Below, one piece after another: positions 1 to 8,550 of a stretch of DNA of 33,896 nt. Source of the stretch: Candidatus Kuenenia stuttgartensis (GTDB lineage Bacteria; Pseudomonadota; Alphaproteobacteria; SMXS01); the NCBI GenBank assembly GCA_943329845.2, contig CALQFM020000046.1, positions 1-33,896 on the forward strand, written 5' to 3'. The notes beneath the pieces were generated by a model. The model did no database searches, was not told the origin of the DNA, and was given only the letters and a program-made list of their open reading frames with translations. The translations under genes and the position numbers were made by a program. Position 1 is the stretch's first letter. Each line of letters starts with the position of its first letter.

Positions 1-119
1 AAGCGCCGAACGGCGGCATACACTTCCACAGCAAACATCCCCGGCCAACCCCCAAAAGGATCAACCTAACCACTGGCCTGCTTTTACGCCGCCACGCTCA
101 GCACAACGCCGGCGCTCCA

Positions 120-305
120 GTGGCTGGTTTTGTCACCGCCCTGCACATGCCGCTGTCCGAGGTCATGAACTACGCCAGCCAGCTCAAGTCGATGACGGCC
201 GGTGTCGGCACCTATGTCATGGAATACAGCCATGACGAACCGACCCCACCCGATATTCAGGCCAAGGTGATTGCCGCCTTCAGGCCTAAGGACGATGACG
301 ACTAG
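120..305 (+). pseudogene. EF-G family domain V remnant (3' fragment)
   Basis: The 61 codons encode only the C-terminal part of an elongation factor G-type GTPase. The stretch VTALHMPLSEVMNYASQLKS, followed by TAGVGTYVMEYSH and an acidic tail, is the usual end of EF-G domain V. A full EF-G is about 690 residues, so the GTPase domain and domains II to IV are missing. The reading frame stays open to the first base of the window, but the residues it encodes upstream of about position 117 do not resemble EF-G domain IV or V. The GTG at 120 has no clear ribosome binding site. I read this as a truncated remnant after a rearrangement; an artefact of a sequence join at the window edge is also possible. 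Its TAG stop shares a CTAG with the stop of the opposing receiver gene. Confidence 0.65.
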
Positions 306-691
306 TTTTCGTTGTGCTCGAGGACGCGGTCCAGCATCTGGGCCAGTTCGGCCTTGCCGTAAGGCTTCTTGAGCAGCTCGGCCCGCAGGTCGTCGGCGTG
401 CTCGCGGATCAGCTCCGGCTCCACATAGCCCGAGGTGAACAGGATCGGCATCGCGGGATGCCGACGACGCACCTCCAGGGCCAGGTCGACGCCGTTCATC
501 GATCCCGGCATGACGATGTCGGTGAACAGCAGGTCGAAATGATCATCCTGCTCGAGTATCTCCAGCGCCGCCGAGGCCTGGTCGGCTTCCACGGTGACGT
601 GTCCCAAGGCTTTCAGCAGCCTTACGGCCGCCTGCCGCACCTCCGGCTGGTCGTCCACGACCAGGATTCGGTCATGACCGTTGCGGGCCAT
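302..691 (-). CDS. Single-domain response regulator (receiver only)
   Basis: A stand-alone CheY-like receiver of 129 residues with no output domain. It shows the acidic pocket and strand 1 (ILVVDDQ), the phosphoacceptor aspartate in LLFTDIVMPG, the conserved switch Thr and aromatic in ILFTSGY, and the Lys-Pro loop in LLKKPYGKAEL. The FTSGY stretch resembles the motif of the FAT GUY class of alphaproteobacterial single-domain regulators, which often act as phosphate shuttles or sinks in stress and hybrid-kinase pathways. I chose the ATG at 691 because GAGG lies 8 bases upstream; in-frame starts at 712 and 757 would add 7 or 22 residues that precede the fold. No kinase gene is nearby, so its partner is unknown. 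Confidence 0.85.
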   Translation of the reverse strand: MARNGHDRILVVDDQPEVRQAAVRLLKALGHVTVEADQASAALEILEQDDHFDLLFTDIVMPGSMNGVDLALEVRRRHPAMPILFTSGYVEPELIREHADDLRAELLKKPYGKAELAQMLDRVLEHNEN

Positions 692-816
692 CGCGTATTC
701 CTCGATTTGCATTGCCTGAGCATCCCCGCAGCTACCCGGGCGGATGAAGCCAGACAATCATGCCGCCTGTAAAGTCCCCTGTGCAGTGTAATCCGATTGC
801 CGAGTTGACGCACGCG

Positions 817-2061
817 TCATGGAAGTGAGGCGCGCATGAGGATCACCGCCGCGGCCTGCCGGTCCAGTTGTTCAGCCAGGTCCGGGATCGACGCTGTCCG
901 GCCATGCGCGACGAGTGCGCCGGCCAGATGTTCGGCCAGCCGCAACCTGTATGAGGGGAATAGGCTTTCCTCGTCGAGAATCCTGATGACGGCGGCGTCG
1001 GCGCCCGTACTTGGCTCGTCGACGGCCGCATAGGCCAACAGCGTATCGCTGATCGCTGCATAGAAGAATGGAGAGGTTTCGCGCAGCGTCGCCACGACGC
1101 CAAGGGCCGCCTTCAGGTCGGCGTGCGCCAGGTTGGGATTGTCCTTGGCCTCCCTTATCGCAAGCTTGGCGCGCGAGGACGCGACTGCGGCCGCTGTCGT
1201 GAATTCCTCGATCAGTTGCCGTGCCGCGACGGTACCCGATGCCGCCGCTAGATCGTCCAGCAAGGCGGAAATCGCCAGTTCGCGCGCAGTGGCGGAGCGG
1301 ATCGACGCGAGAAATTCCTTCGCCTCCTCGGCGCGTCCAACGGCGAGAAGCCCCCGCGCCAGCCGCTGCTTTACGCCGGCTGACAGGTCGTGATGGCCTT
1401 CATCGATGAGCGCTTGCATGATCGCCTCGGCTACATCGACATCGTCGAACGACATCAGCGCGATACCCGCCAGGAACTGGCGCTTGGCGGTCTTGCCCTC
1501 GGCGCGGTCCATGCGGGCCGCGTCGGCGATGGCCCCGGCGACCAGGGCGTCCGCATCCAAGCCTGGCACCGGTTGCCGTTTCAGCATCAGGCCGGTGCGC
1601 AGCCGCGCGCGGTGTCCGGCTTCGGTGTTTGAGACGCCGTCGAGCAGCGCTCGCGCATGACCATGCTCGCTGCGCCGGTAAAGTTCCTCGGCGGCGTCGC
1701 CGATCGTGCGCGAGCCGAGGCTCGACAGCTTGCCGCTCCGGATCGCCTCGGTGAGATGGGAAAGAGGTCGCGCCAGGATCTGGTCGGCGAGATCGACACC
1801 CTCGCGCCGAGGGTCCGGTTTTTCCCGCGAGGCGGAATTGATCCAGTGTTCGAGCGATTCCAGTTCGGTCGCCACCTCGGGATAGGAAAGGCCGCGGTCG
1901 CTCGCCTCGTCCAGCCCGTCGTCGATTTGGCGCGCCGTCTTCCGCGCGGCCTCGATATCGCCGGCCGTCATCTGCATGAAGCCGAAGCGCGCCAGCACGG
2001 TCAGCCGCGCCTGCAGCGGCAGTTCGTCGGCGATCTCCCTGGCGCGCTGCGCGAAGTTCAT
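817..2061 (-). CDS. Alpha-helical repeat (solenoid-like) hypothetical protein
   Basis: A 414-residue soluble protein made almost entirely of Ala/Leu/Glu/Arg-rich amphipathic helices in pairs, with repeated segments such as AEEAKEFLASI and ARQLIEEF. This looks like a TPR/HEAT-type superhelix, but no canonical TPR signature repeats cleanly, so I leave the family open. There is no signal peptide, membrane segment or catalytic motif. The start codon overlaps the stop of the upstream epmB-like gene in an ATGA (2058-2061), which implies translational coupling. An epmA-epmB-solenoid order would make it a candidate scaffold or partner in EF-P modification, but this is context only. The 125 bases between it and the receiver gene hold no further gene and probably carry the receiver promoter. 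Confidence 0.7.
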   Translation of the reverse strand: MNFAQRAREIADELPLQARLTVLARFGFMQMTAGDIEAARKTARQIDDGLDEASDRGLSYPEVATELESLEHWINSASREKPDPRREGVDLADQILARPLSHLTEAIRSGKLSSLGSRTIGDAAEELYRRSEHGHARALLDGVSNTEAGHRARLRTGLMLKRQPVPGLDADALVAGAIADAARMDRAEGKTAKRQFLAGIALMSFDDVDVAEAIMQALIDEGHHDLSAGVKQRLARGLLAVGRAEEAKEFLASIRSATARELAISALLDDLAAASGTVAARQLIEEFTTAAAVASSRAKLAIREAKDNPNLAHADLKAALGVVATLRETSPFFYAAISDTLLAYAAVDEPSTGADAAVIRILDEESLFPSYRLRLAEHLAGALVAHGRTASIPDLAEQLDRQAAAVILMRASLP

Positions 2062-3113
2062 GGCTTCTCCGGCGGATATATGTGAGTGCCGCCTCGGAAG
2101 TCGGACACGGAATAGCAGCCATTGCCCTTGTCGTGGACCGCGCCACCGTCGATCACCGCCTTGCCGTGCCCGCCCGGGATGTCGAGCACATAGGTCGGCT
2201 GGGCGAGACCCGACACTCGTCCGCGCAAGCCCGCGACCAGGGCACGGCCTTCATCCAGCGACACGCGGAAATGGCTGGTGCCCGGCGCCAGGTCCGGATG
2301 GTGCAGGTAATAGGGTTTGATCCGCGCCTCGACGAACGCCCGCATCAGCGCGGCAAGCGTCTCCGGATCGTCGTTCACGCCCCGCAGCAGCACCGACTGG
2401 CTGACCATCGGAATGCCGGCATCGACCAGCCGGCCGCAGGCGGCGCGCGCCGTGTCGGTCAGTTCGCGCGGATGATTGGCGTGCAGCGCCACATAGACGG
2501 TCTTGCCGCTGGACTTCAGCGCGGCGACCAGCGGCACATCGATCCTGTCCGGTTCCACGACGGGCACGCGGGTGTGGACGCGGACGATCTTCACATGGGC
2601 GATCGCGGCGAGGCGCATCATGATCTCGCCCAGCCGGCGCGGCGACAGCACCAGCGGATCGCCGCCGGTGAGGATAACCTCCCAGATTTCGGGATGATCC
2701 GCGATGTAGCCGAGCGCGCCGTCGAGTGCCTCGGGTGACAGCGTGCCCAGCCCGTTCGGCCCCACCATCTCGCGGCGAAAGCAGAACCGGCAATAGACCG
2801 GGCACACATGCACCGCCTTGAGCAGCACGCGGTCCGGATAGCGGTGCACGATGCCCTCGACCGGGCTGTGCGCGTGGTCGCCGATGGGATCGGCCCGTTC
2901 TTCGGCGGTCACGGCAAGCTCCGCCGCGTCCGGCACGAACTGCCGCGCGATGGGATCGTCCGGGTCGTCCGGCTCGATCAGCGCCGCCATCGCCGGGCTG
3001 ATCGACAGGGCATAGCGCGCGGCGACCTCGCGCAGGCCCGCGAGCCGTTCCGCCGGCACCAGCGCGGCGGCTTCCAGATCGTCCGCCGTGATGATCGGAC
3101 GGTCGAAGGTCAC
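2058..3113 (-). CDS. epmB: EF-P (R)-beta-lysylation pathway lysine 2,3-aminomutase (EpmB/KamA family)
   Basis: A radical SAM, PLP-dependent lysine aminomutase that converts L-alpha-lysine to beta-lysine for loading onto EF-P. The radical SAM cluster motif CPVYCRFC (Cys at about 104, 108 and 111) is followed by FRREMVGPNG. Downstream are VILTGGDPLVLSPRR and the C-terminal YVLDIPGGHGK segment, with the PLP-binding lysine typical of this family. About 351 residues agrees with EpmB (about 340) rather than with longer clostridial KamA. I chose the GTG at 3113 because GGAGA precedes it by about 7 bases and it overlaps the epmA stop as GTGA; the ATG at 3140 is the alternative. Neighbours epmA and efp support the EF-P role strongly. 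Confidence 0.92.
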   Translation of the reverse strand: MTFDRPIITADDLEAAALVPAERLAGLREVAARYALSISPAMAALIEPDDPDDPIARQFVPDAAELAVTAEERADPIGDHAHSPVEGIVHRYPDRVLLKAVHVCPVYCRFCFRREMVGPNGLGTLSPEALDGALGYIADHPEIWEVILTGGDPLVLSPRRLGEIMMRLAAIAHVKIVRVHTRVPVVEPDRIDVPLVAALKSSGKTVYVALHANHPRELTDTARAACGRLVDAGIPMVSQSVLLRGVNDDPETLAALMRAFVEARIKPYYLHHPDLAPGTSHFRVSLDEGRALVAGLRGRVSGLAQPTYVLDIPGGHGKAVIDGGAVHDKGNGCYSVSDFRGGTHIYPPEKP

Positions 3114-4225
3114 TGTGGAATCTCCGCAACCGGCGCCCACAGCACCTGCTCGATGCGCGACGCGCCCGTCGCCAGCATCACCAGCCGGTCGAAGCCCAGC
3201 GCGCTGCCGCTCGCCTCCGGCATCAGCGCCAGCGCCGCCAGGAAATCCTCGTCCACCGGATAGCGTTCGCCATAGATCCGCATCTTCTCGGTCATCTCCA
3301 GCTCGAACCGGCGGCGCTGTTCCGCCGGGTCGCGCAGCTCGCCGAACGCGTTCGCCAGCTCGACGCCGCAGGCATAGAGTTCGAACCGCTCCGCCACCCG
3401 TCCATCGCGCGCCGTCGCCCGCGCCAGCGCCGCCTCCGACACCGGATACTGGTCCAGGATCGTCGCGCGGCCCATGCCCAGCTTCGGCTCGATCTTCTCG
3501 ACCAGCACCCGGCTGTACAGATCGGCCCAGACATCGCCATCGGCAACCCTGATTCCGGCGTCTCGCGCCTGCGCGGCCAGATGGCCGAAATCGGTCTCGC
3601 CCGTCGTATCGACCGAGCCCAGCAGATCGATCCCGGCGAAGCGGACGAAGGCCTCGGCCACCGTCAGCCGCTCCGGTTCGACGAACGGGTCGGCGTCCTT
3701 GCCCCGGAAGGTCAGCTGTTCGGCGCCCGCTGCCTCCGCCGCCAGCACCAGGATTTCGGCGCAGTCATCCATCAGTGTCTCGTAGTTCTCATCCGCCCGG
3801 TACCATTCCAGCATGGTGAACTCGGGATGGTGCAGCGGCCCCCGCTCCCGGTTGCGGTAGACATGGGCAAAGCACGAAATCCGCCGCTCGCCCGCCGCCA
3901 GCAGCTTCTTGCAGGCGAATTCGGGCGACGTATGCAAGTAGAGCGGCAACGCTGCGCCGTCCGATCCGATGGCCTGTGTGGCGAACCCGTGGAGATGCGC
4001 CTCATTGCCCGGCGACACCTGCAGCGCCGACGGATCGACCTCTACGAAGTCCCGTTCCGCGAAGTACCCGCGCAGCGCCGCCTGGATGCGCCCCCGCGCC
4101 ATCAGGAAGCCGCGCCGGTCCGCGTGGACGTCCGGCGTCCACCAGGGCGAGGCGGCGGGATGGGCGGCTTTCGGCGTCAAGAGAGGTCGGTTCCCTAAGG
4201 TCAGGCTGGCGATTTGCGCCAACAT
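3110..4225 (-). CDS. epmA: EF-P--(R)-beta-lysine ligase (EpmA/PoxA/GenX)
   Basis: A class II lysyl-tRNA synthetase paralogue lacking the anticodon-binding domain, which ligates beta-lysine to the conserved lysine of EF-P. Motif 2 appears as AHVYRNRERGPLHHPEF and motif 3 as GSALGFDRLVML near the C-terminus; FELYACGVELANAFGEL is the substrate-pocket segment. The entry segment WWTPDVHADRRGFLMARGRI is typical of the alphaproteobacterial form. The full ORF is 371 residues, some 20 longer than usual, and the first 25 or so residues look non-conserved with no obvious ribosome binding site for the ATG at 4225. A TTG at 4180 is a possible true start. It overlaps epmB by four bases and is divergent from efp across about 84 bases. 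Confidence 0.93.
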   Translation of the reverse strand: MLAQIASLTLGNRPLLTPKAAHPAASPWWTPDVHADRRGFLMARGRIQAALRGYFAERDFVEVDPSALQVSPGNEAHLHGFATQAIGSDGAALPLYLHTSPEFACKKLLAAGERRISCFAHVYRNRERGPLHHPEFTMLEWYRADENYETLMDDCAEILVLAAEAAGAEQLTFRGKDADPFVEPERLTVAEAFVRFAGIDLLGSVDTTGETDFGHLAAQARDAGIRVADGDVWADLYSRVLVEKIEPKLGMGRATILDQYPVSEAALARATARDGRVAERFELYACGVELANAFGELRDPAEQRRRFELEMTEKMRIYGERYPVDEDFLAALALMPEASGSALGFDRLVMLATGASRIEQVLWAPVAEIPQ

Positions 4226-4309
4226 AGGCTAAATGCGGCGCTGAAAAACCAACTTCTCGGCCAGAGCGTCCGAACTGACGGCCGGGCCGCCACCTGACAA
4301 GGATCAGAC

Positions 4310-4879
4310 ATGGTCAAGGTTATCGCCTCCCAGATTCGCAAGGGCAACGTGCTCGAGGTCGACGGCAAGCTCTATGTCGTGCTGACCGCCGACAACATCC
4401 ATCCGGGCAAGGGCGCCTCGGTCACCCAGATCGACATGCGCCGCATCTCCGACGGCACCAAGGTGTCCGAGCGCTACCGCACCACGGAGCAGGTCGAGCG
4501 CGCCTTCGTCGAAGACAGCGACTTCACCTACCTGTACGAGGACGGCGAAGGCTTCCACTTCATGAACCCGGAAAACTATGATCAGGTCGTGGTGGCAAAG
4601 GAACTGATTGGCGACCAGGCTGCCTATCTGCAGGAAGGCATGGTCTGCATCCTGAAGACCCACGAGGGTAACGCCATCGCCGCCGAACTGCCGGCCCGCG
4701 TGACCCTGGAGATCGCCGAGACCGAGCCGGCCGTGAAGGGCCAGACCGCGTCGTCGTCCTACAAGCCCGCCATCCTGTCCAACGGCGTGCGCACCAACGT
4801 GCCGCCGCACATCGCGCCGGGCACCCGGGTCGTGATCCAGACCGAAGACGGTTCCTACGTCGAACGCGCGAAGGACTAA
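4310..4879 (+). CDS. efp: Translation elongation factor P
   Basis: Full-length EF-P (189 residues) that relieves ribosome stalling at proline runs. Domain I carries the modification loop HPGKGA with the acceptor lysine at position 34, matching the E. coli lysine that EpmA modifies. The rest follows the family through [17 protein letters not shown] and the C-terminal [20 protein letters not shown] signature. AAGGA lies about 6 bases before the ATG. The adjacent divergent epmA-epmB genes provide the modification enzymes, so this is a complete beta-lysylation set apart from the accessory hydroxylase EpmC, which is not seen here and is not essential in known systems. Confidence 0.98.
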   Translation: MVKVIASQIRKGNVLEVDGKLYVVLTADNIHPGKGASVTQIDMRRISDGTKVSERYRTTEQVERAFVEDSDFTYLYEDGEGFHFMNPENYDQVVVAKELIGDQAAYLQEGMVCILKTHEGNAIAAELPARVTLEIAETEPAVKGQTASSSYKPAILSNGVRTNVPPHIAPGTRVVIQTEDGSYVERAKD

Positions 4880-4882
4880 GCC

Positions 4883-5872
4883 TTGGCCGCGCCCGTCCGT
4901 CTCGGGGTTCTCGGCGCCGGCGCCATCGCCAAATATGGCCTGTTCGCGCCGGTCTCCCGTGTCGGCGGCATCGACATCGTCGCCGTCGGCGCCCGCGACG
5001 CCGCCCGCGCGGCTGAATACGCGAGGGAAAACGGTATTCCGCGCGGCGCGACCTACCAGGCGCTGCTCGACGATCCCGACATCGAGGCGGTCTATGTGGC
5101 GCTGCCCAATTCGCTGCATTGCGAATGGACGGTGAAGGCGCTCGAAGCCGGCAAGGCCGTGCTGTGCGAGAAGCCCATCGCGTCGAACGAAGCCGAGGCG
5201 CGGATCATGGCCGAGGCCGCCAGGCGGACCGGCGGCCTCCTGGTCGAGGCGGTGCACTGGCTTTACCACCCGCAGACTCCGCGGATGAAGCAGATCATCG
5301 AGGACGGCACGCTGGGCGCGCTGCGCGAGATCAAATTCAACTTCCTGGTGCCCGGCAAGTATTTCACGCCCGATGACATCCGGTTCAGCACCGCCCTGGC
5401 CGGCGGCGCGACCATGGACCTGGGCTACTACGCCGTCAGCTTCCTGCGCTATGTGGGCGGCGAGCCCGATATCACCAGCGCCACGGCCACCGAGTTCCGG
5501 CTTGGCATCGACGGCGCCCTGGTCGCCGAGATGCGCTTTCCCGGCGGCTGTGTCGGCCGCATGGACCTGTCGCTCAACTATGACGCCGACGATTTCATCA
5601 TCAGCGCCGAGATCATCGGCGAGCGCGGCCGGATGATCCTGGAGAACCCGGTGCATCCGTCGCGCGGTGGCGGCATCGAGCTGGAGATCGACGGCGTCCG
5701 GACCGTCGAGGCGCCGCACGAGCGCGCCACCTATGACTGGCAGGCGCTGGGCTTCGCGGCCAATGTCCGGGACGGCGCGCCGATCCTCACGCCGGCCGAG
5801 GAAGGCATCGCCAACATGCGTGTAATCGACGATGTTTACCGTGCGGCAGGGATGAAGCCTCGCGGCACTTGA
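4883..5872 (+). CDS. Gfo/Idh/MocA family NAD(P)-dependent oxidoreductase
   Basis: A 329-residue dehydrogenase of the glucose-fructose oxidoreductase family. The N-terminal Rossmann motif GVLGAGAIAKYG is followed by the family's EKP triad (CEKPIA, about residues 95-100), which holds the catalytic-type lysine. The C-terminal half carries the alpha/beta substrate domain with GGATMDLGYYAVSFLRY. The substrate cannot be read from sequence; relatives act on sugars, inositols and trans-dihydrodiols. Translation starts at TTG three bases after the efp stop, using GAAGGA from the efp terminus, so the gene is probably co-transcribed with efp. No functional link between efp and this enzyme is known to me. 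Confidence 0.88.
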   Translation: MAAPVRLGVLGAGAIAKYGLFAPVSRVGGIDIVAVGARDAARAAEYARENGIPRGATYQALLDDPDIEAVYVALPNSLHCEWTVKALEAGKAVLCEKPIASNEAEARIMAEAARRTGGLLVEAVHWLYHPQTPRMKQIIEDGTLGALREIKFNFLVPGKYFTPDDIRFSTALAGGATMDLGYYAVSFLRYVGGEPDITSATATEFRLGIDGALVAEMRFPGGCVGRMDLSLNYDADDFIISAEIIGERGRMILENPVHPSRGGGIELEIDGVRTVEAPHERATYDWQALGFAANVRDGAPILTPAEEGIANMRVIDDVYRAAGMKPRGT

Positions 5873-5903
5873 GATCTGAGCGCAACTGACTGGGGAGGAC
5901 GGC

Positions 5904-6317
5904 ATGGCGTTTGAAGGACCTTTCGAGGACAGGCTGGCGATCCACGAACTGGTGGCGGCCTATGCCGACGCGGTCACGCTCAACGATGCGCAGGCCTGGG
6001 GCGCACTGTGGGACGAGGACAGCGTCTGGGAACTGGCCGCCATTCCCGGCATGGAACATGTGGTCGGCCGGGACGCCATCGTGAAGGCCTGGAGTGCGGC
6101 CATGGACAGCCTGCCGCCCATGGTCGCCACGTCCACGCTCGGTGCCGTCGCCGTGACCGGCGACACGGCCACCGGTCGCGCCTATCCCCGCGAATTCATC
6201 ATCTGGCCCGACGGCAGGACGCGCACCGACACCGGCCGCTATGACGACACCTATGTGAAGTGGGACGGGCGCTGGCTGTTCAAGTCCCGCACCTATACCA
6301 GCCTGCACTCGGCCTGA
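5904..6317 (+). CDS. SnoaL-like / NTF2-fold protein
   Basis: A 137-residue cone-shaped alpha+beta barrel protein of the SnoaL/NTF2 superfamily. The family pattern is an N-terminal helix (RLAIHELVAAYADAV), then WGALWDEDSVWEL, a GRDAI turn, and the closing strands GRYDDTYVKWDGRWLFKSRTY. Members of this subgroup are enzymes such as hydratases or isomerases of small hydrophobic substrates, or have no catalysis at all; no decisive catalytic residue can be named here. GGGGAGG precedes the ATG. It lies 31 bases after the Gfo/Idh gene and 14 bases before the hydroxyacid dehydrogenase, so these three probably form one transcript. A second SnoaL-like gene at 25901 has the same layout but clearly different sequence. 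Confidence 0.82.
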   Translation: MAFEGPFEDRLAIHELVAAYADAVTLNDAQAWGALWDEDSVWELAAIPGMEHVVGRDAIVKAWSAAMDSLPPMVATSTLGAVAVTGDTATGRAYPREFIIWPDGRTRTDTGRYDDTYVKWDGRWLFKSRTYTSLHSA

Positions 6318-6331
6318 CGGAAGGAGCCTCC

Positions 6332-7318
6332 ATGCTCAAGGTCGCGATCCTCGACGATTACGCGCGCGTGGCGCTCGACGTGGCCGACTGGTCGCCGCTC
6401 GACGGCATCGCCGAGCTGACCGTGTTCGACCGGCACCTGTCCGAGGACGAGGCGGCGACCCTGCTGCAGCCGTTCGAGGTGCTGTGCACCGTCCGCGAGC
6501 GCATGGCGCTTCCCCGCACCCTGATCGAACGCCTGCCGAACCTGAAGCTCATCACCATCATCGGCATGGGCCTCGCCAACCTGGACATGCAGGCTGCCAC
6601 GGACCATGGCGTGCTGGTGGTCCATACGGACTTCACCCGCCCGGCCTTCGCCAACATCGCCAGCGCCACGCCCGAGCTGACCTGGGGCCTGATGATCGCC
6701 ACCGTTCGCCATATGTCGTTCGAAGGCCACCGCATGCGCGAGGGCGGCTGGCAGGCCACGACGGGCATCATCCTCGCCGGCCGCACGCTGGGCCTGCTCG
6801 GCCTCGGCCGCATCGGCAAGCGCATGGCGCAGTACGCCCACGCCTTCGACATGCCGGTCATCGCCTGGAGCCAGAACCTGACCGAGGAAGCCGCCGCCGC
6901 CTCCGGCGCGACCCGCGTCGAGAAGGACGAGCTGTTCCGCCGCTCGGACGTGCTGTCGATTCACGTCCAGCTCAGCGAGCGCACCCGTGGCCTGGTCACC
7001 GCCCGCGAGCTGGCGCTGATGAAGCCGGAATCCTACCTGATCAACACCTCGCGCGGTCCCATCGTCGACGAGGCGGCGCTGATCGATGTCCTGCGCCACC
7101 GCCGCATCGCCGGCGCCGGCCTCGACGTGTTCGACCGCGAGCCGCCAGTCCCTGATCATCCGTACCGCAATATGGACAACGTCACGGTCACGCCGCATCT
7201 CGGCTACACCACCATCGAGACGCTGGCCGCCTTCTACGGCGACATGCCCGAAGCCATCGCCGCCTTTGCGACAGGCAATCCGGTAAGGGTGATCAATAAG
7301 GAAGCGCTGGCGCGCTAG
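6332..7318 (+). CDS. D-2-hydroxyacid dehydrogenase family protein
   Basis: A 328-residue NAD-dependent 2-hydroxyacid dehydrogenase (phosphoglycerate/formate dehydrogenase superfamily). The nucleotide-binding loop is LGLLGLGRIGKRMA (about 153-166). The catalytic set is intact: Arg241 in NTSRGPIVDE, Glu270 in FDREPP and His289 in TPHLGY. The start is the ATG after GGAAGGAG; the frame is open further upstream but that part overlaps the SnoaL-like gene. The substrate is uncertain; similar proteins with short C-termini and no ACT domain act on glyoxylate, hydroxypyruvate or branched 2-oxoacids. Its TAG stop lies in a CTAG that also supplies the stop of the opposing flavoprotein gene. Confidence 0.9.
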   Translation: MLKVAILDDYARVALDVADWSPLDGIAELTVFDRHLSEDEAATLLQPFEVLCTVRERMALPRTLIERLPNLKLITIIGMGLANLDMQAATDHGVLVVHTDFTRPAFANIASATPELTWGLMIATVRHMSFEGHRMREGGWQATTGIILAGRTLGLLGLGRIGKRMAQYAHAFDMPVIAWSQNLTEEAAAASGATRVEKDELFRRSDVLSIHVQLSERTRGLVTARELALMKPESYLINTSRGPIVDEAALIDVLRHRRIAGAGLDVFDREPPVPDHPYRNMDNVTVTPHLGYTTIETLAAFYGDMPEAIAAFATGNPVRVINKEALAR

Positions 7319-8550
7319 CCGATGCCATCAGCCTTCGTTCGCTCGCCTAGCCAGGCCAGCACCCCTTTGGCCGCTACGACGCCGGTGGCGACGCTTGCCT
7401 GCAGCAGGTAACCGCCGGTCGGCGCCTCCCAGTCCAGCATCTCGCCCGCCGTGAACACGCTGGGCACGGCGCGCAGCATCAGATTATCGTCCAGCGCGTC
7501 GAGGCTTACGCCGCCGGCCGTGGAGATCGCCCGGTCGATGGGCTGGGTCGCGGTCAGCGTGACCGGGACGCCTTTGATCAGTGCCGCGAGCGCACCGCCG
7601 CTCGGCAGATCGCCCGATTCGCGCAGCAGGTTGACGGCAACCGGCGGCAGATGCGCGGCCTTGCGCAGGAACGTCGCCAGCGACTGGCCTTGCGCCGGCC
7701 GGCTCAGCTTGTCCGTGAGTTTGGAGCGCGTCATGTCCGGCCGCAGGTCGATTTCCAGCACCGCCTTGCCGTCACGGGCGATAGCATCCCTCAGCGCCGC
7801 GCTCATCGCATACACCGCGCCGCCCTCGATGCCGTAATGCGTCACCATGGTATCGCCCCGTGCCGACTGGCCCTCGAACCGCAGGGCGATCCCCTTGAGC
7901 GGGGTGCCACCGAAGCGGGCGCGGAACAGCGCGCTCCAATCGGTGACGAAGCCGCAGTTGGAAGGCTGGAACGGCTCGATGCCGACGCCGCGCGCCCCGA
8001 GTGGCACGGACCAGCTTCCGTCCGATCCCAGCTTGGCCCAGCTCGCGCCGCCCAGCGCCAGAACGGTCGCGTCCGGCTTGACCGTCACGGGACCGTCTGG
8101 ACCGCGAAAGGCGAGGGCGCCCTCATCATCCCAGCCGAGCCAGTCATGCCGCGTCCGCAGTTCGACACCTTGGCTGCCCAGCCGCCGCAGCCACGCGCGC
8201 AGCAGCGGCGACGCCTTCATCGTTCTCGGGAATATCCGGCCGCTCGAGCCTATGAAGGTGTGCTCGCCCAGCCCTTCGGCCCAGGCGATCAGCGCCGCTG
8301 GCGGAAACGCCTCCAGGATCGGCCGTAGCCGTTGCGATGCCGCGCCATACCGGGCGGCAAATGCCTCGAACGGTTCCGAATGGGTCAGGTTCAGGCCGCC
8401 TCGCCCCGCCATCAGCAGCTTGCGGCCAGGCGATGGCATCCGGTCGTAGACCGTGACCGCCATGCCTGCCGCGCTCAGGATCTCGGCCGCCATCAGCCCC
8501 GCCGGGCCGGCGCCGATCACCGCGATCTGATGTTGCCGTTGGTCATCCAT
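7315..8550 (-). CDS. HI0933-like (TIGR03862-type) NAD(P)/FAD-dependent oxidoreductase
   Basis: A 411-residue flavoprotein of the BaiN/HI0933 family. It shows the dinucleotide-binding motif AVIGAGPAGLMAAEILSAAG at the N-terminus, then the family hallmark GRKLLMAGRGGLNLTHSE, the inner ALGGASWAKLGSDGSW segment, and the C-terminal FAD loop VFTAGEMLDWEAPTGGYLLQ. The family is poorly understood biochemically. The ATG at 8550 is preferred because GGGAG precedes it by about 8 bases and the longer ORF start (GTG at 8631) adds low-complexity sequence. It is divergent from the patatin gene across 167 bases that must hold both promoters; I see no distinct operator there. Confidence 0.9.
   Translation of the reverse strand: MDDQRQHQIAVIGAGPAGLMAAEILSAAGMAVTVYDRMPSPGRKLLMAGRGGLNLTHSEPFEAFAARYGAASQRLRPILEAFPPAALIAWAEGLGEHTFIGSSGRIFPRTMKASPLLRAWLRRLGSQGVELRTRHDWLGWDDEGALAFRGPDGPVTVKPDATVLALGGASWAKLGSDGSWSVPLGARGVGIEPFQPSNCGFVTDWSALFRARFGGTPLKGIALRFEGQSARGDTMVTHYGIEGGAVYAMSAALRDAIARDGKAVLEIDLRPDMTRSKLTDKLSRPAQGQSLATFLRKAAHLPPVAVNLLRESGDLPSGGALAALIKGVPVTLTATQPIDRAISTAGGVSLDALDDNLMLRAVPSVFTAGEMLDWEAPTGGYLLQASVATGVVAAKGVLAWLGERTKADGIG

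Noticed and set aside
4304-5905. A 533-codon minus-strand frame across efp and the Gfo/Idh gene
   Set aside because: It is the complement of two clearly real genes and has the low-complexity GC-shadow composition.
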